Shown here in pieces: positions 9,974-20,100 of a stretch of DNA of 25,000 nt. This stretch comes from Owenia fusiformis. Taxonomy: Eukaryota; Annelida; Polychaeta; Sabellida; Oweniidae. The notes beneath the pieces are model-generated. The model made no database searches. It saw only the letters and a list, made by a program, of their open reading frames with translations, and was not told the origin of the DNA. The DNA lies in assembly GCA_903813345.2 (NCBI GenBank), contig CAIIXF020000151.1:1-25000 (forward strand), read 5' to 3'. Both the position numbers and the translations under genes were made by a program. The first letter of the stretch is position 1; every line of letters begins with the position of its first letter.

Positions 9974-10230
9974 TGACCAACTGATGATGCCTGCATTAGT
10001 ATTAATTTAACTACCAGGCACCAATGCTGGGGAAGGTGTTCTGTCACGGGTGTTCCACTGTGTATATCACAGTGGATGGGGCGTATACAGCAAGAGGTGC
10101 TCACTCGGCCGAGCCCGACCTCGCACCCGGCAGGCACTCATCAATCATTTAAGGGGGGTGTAAATGGACTTAAGAAAGTTTTTCCATCAAATCGGAGCAA
10201 CTTTAGCGTCTCATACGTTTGTTTAAACAT
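9974..10230 (+). repeat. Right 257-bp terminal direct repeat of the REL retrotransposon
   Basis: Second identical copy, offset by exactly 4500 bp from the left repeat. It follows a roughly 130-bp 3' untranslated stretch after the endonuclease stop at 9840. It is followed directly by host sequence (TCTAACGTGTCT...) that is paralogous to 16169-16210. Confidence 0.9.
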
Positions 10231-10325
10231 GTCTAACGTGTCTTTATTATTTTGTGATTGAAGAGTTTCGACAAAATCAATCAACACAGTAAGTAGGTAC
10301 CAGTAGCTACAACCAACTTTTGTAA

Positions 10326-11104
10326 CCCTACTATCACACCAAACTAGTTCTCACTACGTCCTCGAAAACGGGCTTCAACTGTGTACAAACGGACTGGTCT
10401 GTTTACAAACTTCATCGAACGTATTCGAACGGGTAGGTCCTCTAGAACATAGAACGTGCTCAAAATGTTCTCTTGGTCGTCACGTTCTACAATTAGAACG
10501 AGTGACAACCTACTAACGACGAGCTGGACGTACTACGAACGGAACCGTCGTACTTCATTCCTACTAGGGACGTTTTTACAACGAGTTGAACTGTCGGGGG
10601 ACGTATTGAGAACGAGGTAGAACTAATTGCAAACGGGTTAAACTGATTAAGAACGTATTTATCAACGAGTTAGCAAAGATATAGCTATCACACCAAGCAA
10701 GTTGCAAATGCGTTCTTCAAAACTGGTTTTAAACTGTGTGCGAACGGAATGAACGTAGCTACAACGTTCTACGGTCTGTTTACGAAATTCATGGACTTTC
10801 CCGGACAGGAAATGTGATTTAGAATTTTGAATCGATTCAAAATTCGATGGCGACCATACCGTTCTGTAATCAGGTCATGATGACCTTCTAGACTAAGGGA
10901 CGCGTTATACGACGTTGCACACCGACGTGGTGCGACCTGAACGAACTGCGAATGAGATGGACGTATTGAAAACTGTTTATGAACGAAGAAGCTAATTATT
11001 TTAGACATATTTCCCGACCACAGCCAGCCAGATTGAGCCCGTTTTAAGACGTTTTCGTAGGACTGGCAAGAACGGGTAAGAACTAGTTTTGTGTGATAGG
11101 GGGG
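10326..11104. mobile_element. Composite terminal-inverted-repeat element (MITE-like), TAA target duplication
   Basis: The ends CTATCACACCAAACTAGTTCT (left, from 10331) and the reverse complement of AGAACTAGTTTTGTGTGATAG (right) match over most of 21 bp; with the outer C-run the borders are 10326 and 11104. They are flanked by TAA at 10323-10325 and 11105-11107, as for PIF/Harbinger-type elements, though the superfamily is inferred only from that. A second start (CTATCACACC at 10685) is followed by sequence resembling the left end: ACTGTGT..GAACGGA and GGTCTGTTTAC..A..TTCAT. The unit is therefore a truncated copy (10326-about 10684) followed by a second copy (10685-11104). The whole is crowded with AACG/GAACG/ACGA words at about 10-15 bp spacing. 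No transposase is encoded. Confidence 0.65.
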
Positions 11105-11215
11105 TAAATAAATATAATATTCAACCGATTAAGCCCCTCCGTACGATATCACGCAGCGTCACAAACATCTTGTTCAATTGACTAATATCATTCGAGAGTT
11201 CGTTTTTCTAAATAT

Positions 11216-11221
11216 TTTATT
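11216..11221 (-). promoter_or_regulatory. Putative polyadenylation signal of UNC93-like copy A
   Basis: AATAAA on the minus strand, about 90 bp beyond the stop of copy A and before the inverted-repeat element. The position suits a 3' end, but the hexamer is common in AT-rich DNA. Confidence 0.35.
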
Positions 11222-11310
11222 GTATATTTTATGTTAAAAGTTCCTTAGTAACTGACAAAACGTTAATAGCTCTTGGCTATCAGTATGATAACATACAGCT
11301 TGTTTTTATA

Positions 11311-14300
11311 TTAAGAGCGTTGTTCTCGTCTGCAAATCACTTCTAGAACTAAAGCACAAACTGTCCCTATAGCAAGTACCCCAAACATAATGTACACTTT
11401 GATGTCCATACAAAGGAATGGGCTGTAGATAAGTGTGACAGCTATTGCTATATTTTGCCACGCTTTCAAGCTGCTAAACGCCACTTCATTTTTATCCATA
11501 AATAGGAGACCAACTGTGCCTGAAACATTATATTATTAGGATAGAAGGGTCTTTTGGTCCCATGGTTTTATACCTTTGGGTTGTGATGGTGTTTCCTATA
11601 GGGTCAAGGGAGAAGGGAATTGGACACCATTTATGCATGCAGAAGAGAGTTGTTTGGGATTGGGATTCTTTGGGATTTCTAGTATCAGCTTTCAGAGCTT
11701 TTGTCTTTCCTTTCATTGTCACACTGATGCTTACATACATGTAGAAGTTATTGTGTTATTCAACACTATGGCTTGCCTTTTAATTTGCATTTTCCTAGTG
11801 ATCATGATATAAACATAACATATTTTCCTCGTCTAAAATATTCAATCATACTTATTAAGTAAAAAGAATATTAATACTTAGCAGTTATGTCCCTATCATT
11901 GAATATATGCCTAAGGTCTGTCACCAATATAGCCCGAGCTTGCGAGGGTTATATTACGACAGACCGAAGGCATATATTCAATGATACGGACATAACTGTT
12001 GTATTACATACTTTTATATCATGGCTACGTTATATCAATGACGCCACGTGTCTGTGCGCGAGTGACATTAGGAAGAAATCAAGGAGGATTGGCTCCCAGG
12101 ATCGAAACTCGATATTTTCCAACAATGAAAACGTCGAAATGTCGTTATTTTCTGAAATTAAAACCGACTATAAATTCAAAATAAACAGTTCAAAAGATTC
12201 GAACCAATATCTCGATCATTTCTTGTGAGTTTTGGAATTTTTCGTTTGGAAATAAGACCAAAATTCACGATTTAAATGTTGAAGTGAACAAAATGGCGGC
12301 TGTTTGAATTCGAATTTTGTATTACGACATACCCATATATGGGACAGAATATCGGTGGTGCACTCTGGGAGCCAATCCTCCTTGGGAAGAAATGAAACAC
12401 GACGTCCTGATGACGTCATAAGATTGTCATGGTAAAAGGTTTGGCGGCTATACAGGAATATATAGCCGACCTTCAGCTCCATTGACTTCAATACAAATGC
12501 TTCGCTGGGTATGTAATACAGATTGATAGGCGTTTTCCTTTCGATCAAAATCCGGTCATACTGATTTGTATATGACATTGTATTTTCAAATACTTACTGT
12601 TTAGGCCAATTTCACAGGTTGCATTACATACACCATTAAATATTGCAATTAAGTATAGCAAATATGGTGCCCTTTCAAGTGACTGCCACAGCAAAGATAT
12701 TACAAGACCTGCTCCAAAGCATGCAATACCTAAAAGGAGGAAAGACAGCATATGATACGAATCAAACAGATAGGTTCTAATGGGTTTAATAAGACCAGTA
12801 ATGGTTCTGTTTGTTTAATCTGGCAAGTTGACAATACCTAATAAAATACCACCAATTCTGCCAAAGAACGTGAACTTGCTTATTACCACAGAAATGACGA
12901 CCATTGCGCATCCTGTTACCATATTCATATAGCCAATCATCCATATACCTTGGCTACAGCCAACAAATGCCTAAGAAGATGAAATCAATGATATTATCTT
13001 GCTTCTGCAACCTTGAACAAGACTGTAGTGTGAATTTCTCAAAATCAGAACTTATAGGTATCTATTTTTAACAAATTGCTGTATTTACTAAGAGAATGCA
13101 GATTACTGGACCTAAGATGAAAATAAATAACTACTTGTCAATGAGCAAAAATGCAAGCGCATACCAAATGAATTAAACTGATTAAAACATATATGTGGTG
13201 TCATAAATCAAATAACTGTATAATATTTTACCTGTGGGAATTCAGCAGATGTGAAAGATGAATCATAACCATGCAGGACTGAGAGGGGGATCAATAAAAA
13301 CATTTTCAAATCCAGCATGATCTGAAGTGTTCCTATTAAAGTGTCTGGTCTTAATCGCTTGGACCAACGTTTACTTGTATTATCGGTTTGACTTGTATCA
13401 GTCGAGGTATCTTTACAACTAATACAATTTTTCACCTCGGATATAGTGCCATTTTCTTCTTTTAGTTCATCATTTGGATATCTGGAGATAACATCATTCG
13501 AATTCCAAACTAACTGGACTTCATCATTATCATTTTGTGATTTCACTTTAAAGTGACCAGAAATATGTTCAAAAGACTTATGGTATTCTTTTGTTTGATT
13601 ATGTTTGTCTTTATCTGTTGAATCTCGTAGAAGATGCTCGTTTTCACCATTTGTCTGGTGTTTCGTAGACTTATTACTCTTGTCTGTATCATACTTTAGC
13701 TTGTCTAATCCACATATGACCATTACAACAGACAATATATGGATAGCAATGAGGATCCCCACGAGCAACTGAATCTAAAGCAATGACCATAATATAAAAG
13801 TTATAGAGGAGTACAATGGAAAAATGAAGAATTTATAGATATAAACTTCATAATTATAAAGCAATTGACATATATTTAGTTTGGTCCAACACGCAAGCTT
13901 AAATACCGTTTCTTGTGGGGGTCTTGAAAGATTGCTGTCTGTTGTATTATAGGTCGCAGGGCAGAATTCAGATCCACATTTGTCGAGTTCATATTCAGGT
14001 ATAGATGTTGAGTTAAAGTCAGTGTACAGAATAAGAGACCCAACAATGTTTCCTAATATAGTGCCTATAATATACATATGTGCATCACCATCCTATTTAA
14101 TAAGACATAATGTATTGTGCTGCTTAGAGGAAATACTAGTATAATACTTTATAAAGAAAAATACTAAAAAATGTTCAGAAATCTTTAAGGAATCTCAATA
14201 AGTCATAAACATAAACCTAACAACTGTAGACCATTTATCTCTCCAGATTACCAATTTTATAATGCTACTGATCAAGTTTTTGTTATTCATAGCATTAATG

Positions 14301-14904
14301 GGAAAATAAAAATAAGTTTATTATCAAGCCATAGCTCATTTTATTAATGCCTGTTAAACAGTATGATATATTTTTCAAAAATAAACTTAAACTGAAATTC
14401 ATAGACGAACGACTCAAATACGTTAGAACTGTTACGATTCATTAAACTTTACTTACATAGTCCAAATATGCCATAGAAAATGCCAAATAGTCTTTTCACC
14501 AACCCCTCACAAGGCTCCCCACTATCCAAGCTATATGCATGAGCGATTTGTGTAAGATACGTTGGTTGGGCCCCCCATAGGGGACCACCAAATAAGCCAC
14601 ATATGAAAGCTCCGAGAATAATAGTCCACCAGGTAGCATACAGATTAGCGGCAGCGAATACAGCATAACCGATATAGCCAAAGATAATAGTATTATTACA
14701 ACCGAATTTCCCAATGCAGAATTTGGGAAGAAATAAAGTTGAGAATATCAATGTACCGTATAAAACAGATAGACCTGTTGTACCAAGGCCTGCATCAATA
14801 TTAATTGAACTTTGTAATGTTTGCATCGTGTTATATGCTGAGAAGTTCATCATAAATGATATACTCAGCACTAAAACATTCTTGTACAATGTTTTCTTCT
14901 CCAT
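11311..14904 (-). CDS. UNC93-like MFS membrane protein, copy A (complete)
   Basis: Six exons: 14457-14904, 13907-14064, 13232-13768, 12838-12970, 12598-12729 and 11311-11519. All are GT-AG with consistent phases, giving 538 aa. UNC93 signatures include TLQSSINIDAGLGTTGLSVL and YGTLIFSTLFLPKFC near the N-terminus, GGPLWGAQPTYLTQIA, then after the central loop AFVGCSQGIWMIGYM, LLWQSLERAPYLLYLIAIFNG and the TVGLLFMDKNEVAFGSLKVW block near the C-terminus. About 11-12 hydrophobic helices fit the major facilitator fold. Exon 2 encodes an extracellular/lumenal loop with two Cys and N-glycosylation sequons (NST, NTT). Exon 3 encodes a long charged cytoplasmic loop carrying ENEHLL (13628-13645), a dileucine-type sorting signal. 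The start is MEKK at 14902-14904, shared with copy B; an ATG four codons upstream is possible. Family members act as trafficking partners or transporters (UNC93B1 escorts Toll-like receptors; UNC-93 modulates K+ channels). The substrate is unknown here. Confidence 0.92.
11882..12525. repeat. Nested inverted-repeat cluster in intron 5 of UNC93 copy A
   Basis: A near-perfect 117-bp hairpin occupies 11882-11998: CAGTTATGTCC..ATCATTGAATATATGCCT against its complement, about 41-bp arms whose pairing continues into the loop. A second inverted pair, AAGGAGGATTGGCTCCCAG (12081-12099) and its complement (12365-12383), encloses 265 bp. A third, TGTATTACATAC near 12000 and its complement near 12510-12525, encloses the second. 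Copy B lacks this block at the same intron position, so it is an insertion, probably one or two MITEs. No coding sequence is recognised; the ORFs inside are incidental. Confidence 0.6.
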
Positions 14905-17119
14905 GTCTACAACCATAGGAGCACCAAATGAAACTACAAAATTCTTTCTGGAGTCTACTTCATTACAATACATGTGACACTTGCAATTCAAGGAGGTCTA
15001 GTTTTCGTTATCTTGTTCGTACTTTTCTCACTGTTATATATCTTGACGTAAGTGCCGAAAAGGCCATACAGATAGCATGTCTTTAGGTCTATTCTTTTGT
15101 CACTAAAAGTAGATAATGTATGTTATGAATCGCTGCTAGTGTTATTGAAGAGCAAAAACTGAATTTTGCAGAAATTTCGGTTAACGCCTTCACAAAAATG
15201 CATATAATCTAAACATTATAAATAATATATCACATCACTATAATATTCGAAAGTATCAATTTACCATTATATTGGAGGAACAGCGTGAAACAATGTTGCT
15301 CTATTCATTTGCATTAATATTTCATAAATAATAAAATTGAATGTATACATAGCACCATCCTCCTAACACAATAGGCCTCCATATCTCGTACCTCCTTCCG
15401 AATTATCAAATGGTCATGTGACGTGATATGACCAATTACTGTCCATCATTCTAGTTTGAGATGTAACAGTGTAATGAATTACTATATACCACATAATGCA
15501 GGTGTACAGTCAAATACAAAACAATATTATGCAACATCATATAATATGGGGCTAAAAGCAGGGTAGAGGAGGGGATGTGGAGGTTAAATTATAATTTTAC
15601 ACTTCATTTGTAGCAAACAGTTCATATGTAGACAGAACTCCGTATTAAATTTGTTGTTCTTATCTGAAGCAGTATATGTATGTTTCTTCAAAAGGGTGGT
15701 AATTTACAAGTTTGATTATTTCATAAGCAATATCTATGTTATACTACGATTGATGGATCGGTTAGATCCTATTCAAACTTCAAAAAGAATGCTATAAATA
15801 AGTTAATTGTCATTATCAAAATACGTATTTCAAAAACTTATGATCAACTAACTTCTTTCTAGATCCTTAAGAAACTTCATTTTCTAGTTTCGAAATCGAA
15901 TATATTTAAAGACTTACTCCTGAAAAACCTTGGATGAGATGAAAATACTTGGCTGAATTCAAAATACTTCATTGAAAGAAATATAATCAATATTTTAAAA
16001 TTCACATTACTTTAAAAAAGAACTACTTGGTAATTATAGGGAATCAGATTAAAAATATGGGTGGCTCTGCCACTGCCTACTTAGTCTTTCCCATTATACC
16101 TTCAATTATAAAATGTGGAATTGTTGTCTTGCAAGGAGCGTGATAATAGGGTATTGGGGTCAGTTATGGCTAACGTGTCTCTATGATTTTGTTATTGAGG
16201 AGTTTCTTTCATATGCTTTGGGCCAGTGTAAAACGGTAGGAGGTCCTATTAATTTATGGTCCTACTCTCCATTGATTTATATGGTGACCTATTTCCCTTA
16301 TTATCTTATACACAATCAGGGCCAGTAAGGGCCTTTAAAAGGGGGACCATAATCCCTTGGGGACCATCATTTCTTTCACACTGGTATAAAGAAGGCAGAA
16401 TGGTAGAATTCTATTATCCCCTTTTCTATATTAGGAAAATTATAAATAAACATAGATTATTTTAAGAACAACATTACCATAACACAGTGTTTACATTTTA
16501 TTTCATCAATTTTTTATAAAAATAATAGTATCTTCCTCGATAGATTCCTCGATAGAATCAGTCCGAATAGCAACTACAGCCAGATTTTGTAAATAAATAT
16601 CATATCAAACTGATTTAGTCCTCATGTACAATATTATCTTACGTCACGTACCTCATGTACTAGTATTTTATTATATTTTACATAAATACATAGTCCTTTA
16701 GAGCAACTTCATACCTAACATTATGCTCATCTTGTTGAACTGACACAACCTGAATATCTCTTGAATATCAAACGTAGTTTCAAAATAAATAGAGAGGTTA
16801 AGTTACAAGCTTTTGGGAGAACTTGAACGTAAACGTGTACTTGTATGAAAATATCTTATTCTGAATTGGTTAAAACGAGGAGCTTAAAGCAACTTCTGTT
16901 CTCCCACTTATCATACTCAATCGGACAATTTAAGGTGAACTTTGAAGTGAAATAGTCCATATGGGAACGGTTCTAAGTTCCAACTTGACTTTGGACGAGT
17001 TGTCTTGGGAACCATTGACTAGTTACCAAAGGGGACCATGATTTTTCACGTAAACGTTCTTCAAAACAGTGCTTGCTTAACTACCCTATTTCTACGGTGA
17101 TAACACACAGCTTGCTTGA
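14905..17119. other. Intergenic region between UNC93 copies A and B
   Basis: No coding sequence is supported. The right part (15960-16220) is the 3' flank of copy B and matches the split flank of copy A at 5165-5475 plus 10231-10270. An AATAAA on the minus strand at 16667-16672 lies about 450 bp beyond the stop of copy B and could serve it. The promoter of copy A should lie just right of 14904, but no TATA or initiator motif can be singled out. The rest is AT-rich unique-looking sequence. Confidence 0.6.
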
Positions 17120-20100
17120 TCAAAACGCTTTGTATAAAGAGTGTTGTTCTCGTCTGCATATCACTTCTAGAACTATAGCACAAACTGCCCCTACAGCAAG
17201 TACCCCAAACATAATGTACACTTTGATGTCCATACAAAGGAATGGGCTGTATATAAATGTTACAGTTATAGCCATACTTTGCCATACTTTCAAGCTGCCA
17301 AATGCCACTTCGTTTTTATCCATGAATAAAAGACCAACCGTGCCTGAAACATTTGAGAAGGGAATTACTCAGATGCGAGTAGGTAGTTACCAGTTTCGCC
17401 ACCAGGTGGCTGATTCGGGGGAAATAACATGACAGGGTAATACAAAATTCCCTTAAACTTGAATATGCCTCAGTTTTAACGGTTCACTTTTCAAATTACC
17501 CTTATGTATGTGATAGTTATACAAATTAAAATATGTCCAGTAAAAGAAAATATTATCTGCCCAACACAAGAAGATATTTCACTTTTTGTAGTTTTACAAC
17601 ATGGGGTCTATGGGGAATCTCCCCGACCTAGAAGTCACATTTTCAAAGAAAATTAAATTTTCAAAGTTGATAAACTCTTTTCAAAACCACATTTTTAGAT
17701 GTAATTTTATATGTAGATTCCAAATATGACACCAGTTTGACTGAATTGTGAATTTTTAATGACGTAAATCAAGATTATTTCTACTCGCATCTAGGATATT
17801 GGGCAACTTTTCTGTATGCAGAAGATAATCGTTTTGGGTTGTTGGCTTATTCTTCGCCCAATTGTTCTTTTCAGTGCTTGTGATATGAACATATTAACTT
17901 TGCCTGGTCAAAATTATCAATATTTAAAAAGTATACCCTCTGTAAAGAAAAAAGTACATGGTCCTTTATCAGTCATAACATTTTCAAAATTCTGTATAAT
18001 ATTACTAAACTCTTCGAGGCACATGGCATACATATTATAAATAACTGGTAGAAATTTTAAAAAATTAGATGAAAATTAAAAAAAAGTTAGCAATGATTAG
18101 AAACATTGTCTCACAAACTCACTAATGTGACCTTTTCCTTTAAATTACGACATAATTTTGAACTGAGAAGAGACCTTTTAATCTGATGAATATAACATCA
18201 AATTCTATCACAAAATGGTTGTAATTAATCGGACTTTCATTCTATAACTGATATTTTTCACAAAGTTTTATTGGATTGAAGACTTTTTAAAATGATGTGC
18301 TCCTCTACATGTAACTAACAATTTAGCTTCGTGTCTCAGAAGATCCCCTTCTTGAGCACATTGCCAGGTATAGGATTTCTCAAATTTATGACGTCAATTT
18401 ATGGTAAAAAGTTACTCATGTTTTTGGGAGCTGTTATGTTCGATCATTTCTAGCTTTTTAACGTGTTTACGAAATTCTTTGACATTTTCTCTATTTGGTC
18501 AAAGTATTCATACATTATACCTCTGAAAGTTTGGTATGATAATAACGAAAAATAAAAAAGATATGATTGGTAAAGGACAATGCACCTTTTTTCTTTACAG
18601 AGGGTAACAATCTTTGTATGGTTTGTTCCTTTCACTCAAGATCTGGTCATAATAATTTGCAATTGTATTTCAAATACTCACTGTTTAGGCCAATTTGCAA
18701 GCAAGCATTACATGCACCATTAAATATTGCAATTAAGTATAACAAATATGCTGCCCTTTCAAGCGACTGCCACAGCAAAGATATTACAAGACCTGCTCCA
18801 AAGCATGAAATACCTAAAAATGGAAAAAAAGGAATCTCTGATGAACACATAAAATACAAATCAAATGGATACTGTAGAGAGCTGTTTCAAGTTGGTTTGA
18901 TGAGGTTGCAATGGTTCCGTATGTTTAATGTGGCAAGATGACAATACCTAATAAAATATCACCAGTTCTGCCAATGAACTTAAACTTGCTTATTGCCAAA
19001 GAAAAAACTACCATTGTGCATCCTGTTACCATAGTCATATAGCCGATCATCCATATACCTTGACTACAGCCCACAAATGCCTAATAAAAGAAAAGGAATA
19101 GTATACATTTTAGACTTAGCACCTTTCCCATGCACTTTCCGCAGGTTTAGACCTTTGTGCGACTGTAATGTGGATTTCAAAATAAAACATTTAACTAGCG
19201 AACTATAAGCATCAAATCATGGCATGCTTCGAAATTCTTAACAGATCACTGGATCAGAATGCATACTAGATGAATAAAAGGTATTATATCTTACTTGAGG
19301 AAATTCAGCAGATAAGTAAGATACATCACAACCATGTAGAACAGACAAAGGGATCAACAAAAACATTTTCAAATCCAGCATGATCTGGAGTGTTCCTATC
19401 AAAGTGTCTGGTCTTAATCGCTTGGACCAACTTCTTTTACTTGCATCCGTTTCGTTTGTACCAGTCGCTTCATCTTTACATCTTATACCATTTTCTCCCT
19501 TTGATCCAGGACCCCTTTCTTCTTTTAATCCATGATGCGGATAACTAGAGATACCATCCGAATTCCAAGCTAACTGAACTTCATCATTATTATTTTGCGA
19601 TTTCACTTTAAAGTGACCAGAAATATGTTCAAAAGACCTTTGGTATTCTTTTGTTTGATTATGTTTGTCTTTATCTGTTGAATCTCGTAGAAGAGGCTCA
19701 TTTTCACCATTTGTCTGGTGTTTCGAAGACTTATTACTCTTGTCTGTATCATACTTTAGCTTGTCCAATCCACATATGACCATTACAGCGGACAATATGT
19801 GAAGGGCAATGAGGATCCCCATGAGCAACTGAATCTAAAGCAATGACCATAATATGTAAATTTGATAGCATTACAATGGAAAAAAATGAAGAATTCATTG
19901 GATATGAAAGCATAAAATACCGTTTCTTGTGGGGGTCTTGAAAGATTGCTATTTGTTGTATTATATGACGCAGGACAGAATTCAGAGCCACATTTGTCCA
20001 ATTCGGATTCGGGTATAGCTGTTGAGTTTAAGTCAGTGTACAGAATAAGCGACCCAACAACGTTCCCACCAATGGAGCCTGTAAAATAACAAATTATCTA

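Larger units (their letters stand above)
5474..10230 (+). mobile_element. R2/CRE-like (REL-endonuclease) non-LTR retrotransposon with terminal direct repeats
   Basis: The unit is bounded by identical 257-bp direct repeats and encodes, in order, a C2HC zinc finger, a non-LTR reverse transcriptase, a gag-knuckle-like C-C-H-C finger and a PD-x14-E endonuclease. That order is typical of early-branching non-LTR retrotransposons with a restriction-like endonuclease (R2, R4/Dong, NeSL, CRE, Hero). The paralogous uninterrupted site at 16161-16180 (CAGTTATGGCTAACGTGTCT) joins the left flank (CAGTTATG before 5476) to the right flank (CTAACGTGTCT from 10232). This places both terminal repeats inside the inserted unit. 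A second retroelement interrupts it at about 8489-9003, so this copy is dead as an intact ORF. The exact target-site duplication is not certain; only ATG is shared at both edges. Confidence 0.85.

Noticed and set aside
11887-12228. 113-aa plus-strand ORF in intron 5 of UNC93 copy A.
   Set aside because: It runs through the palindrome and inverted repeats, has no recognisable domain, and is absent from copy B.
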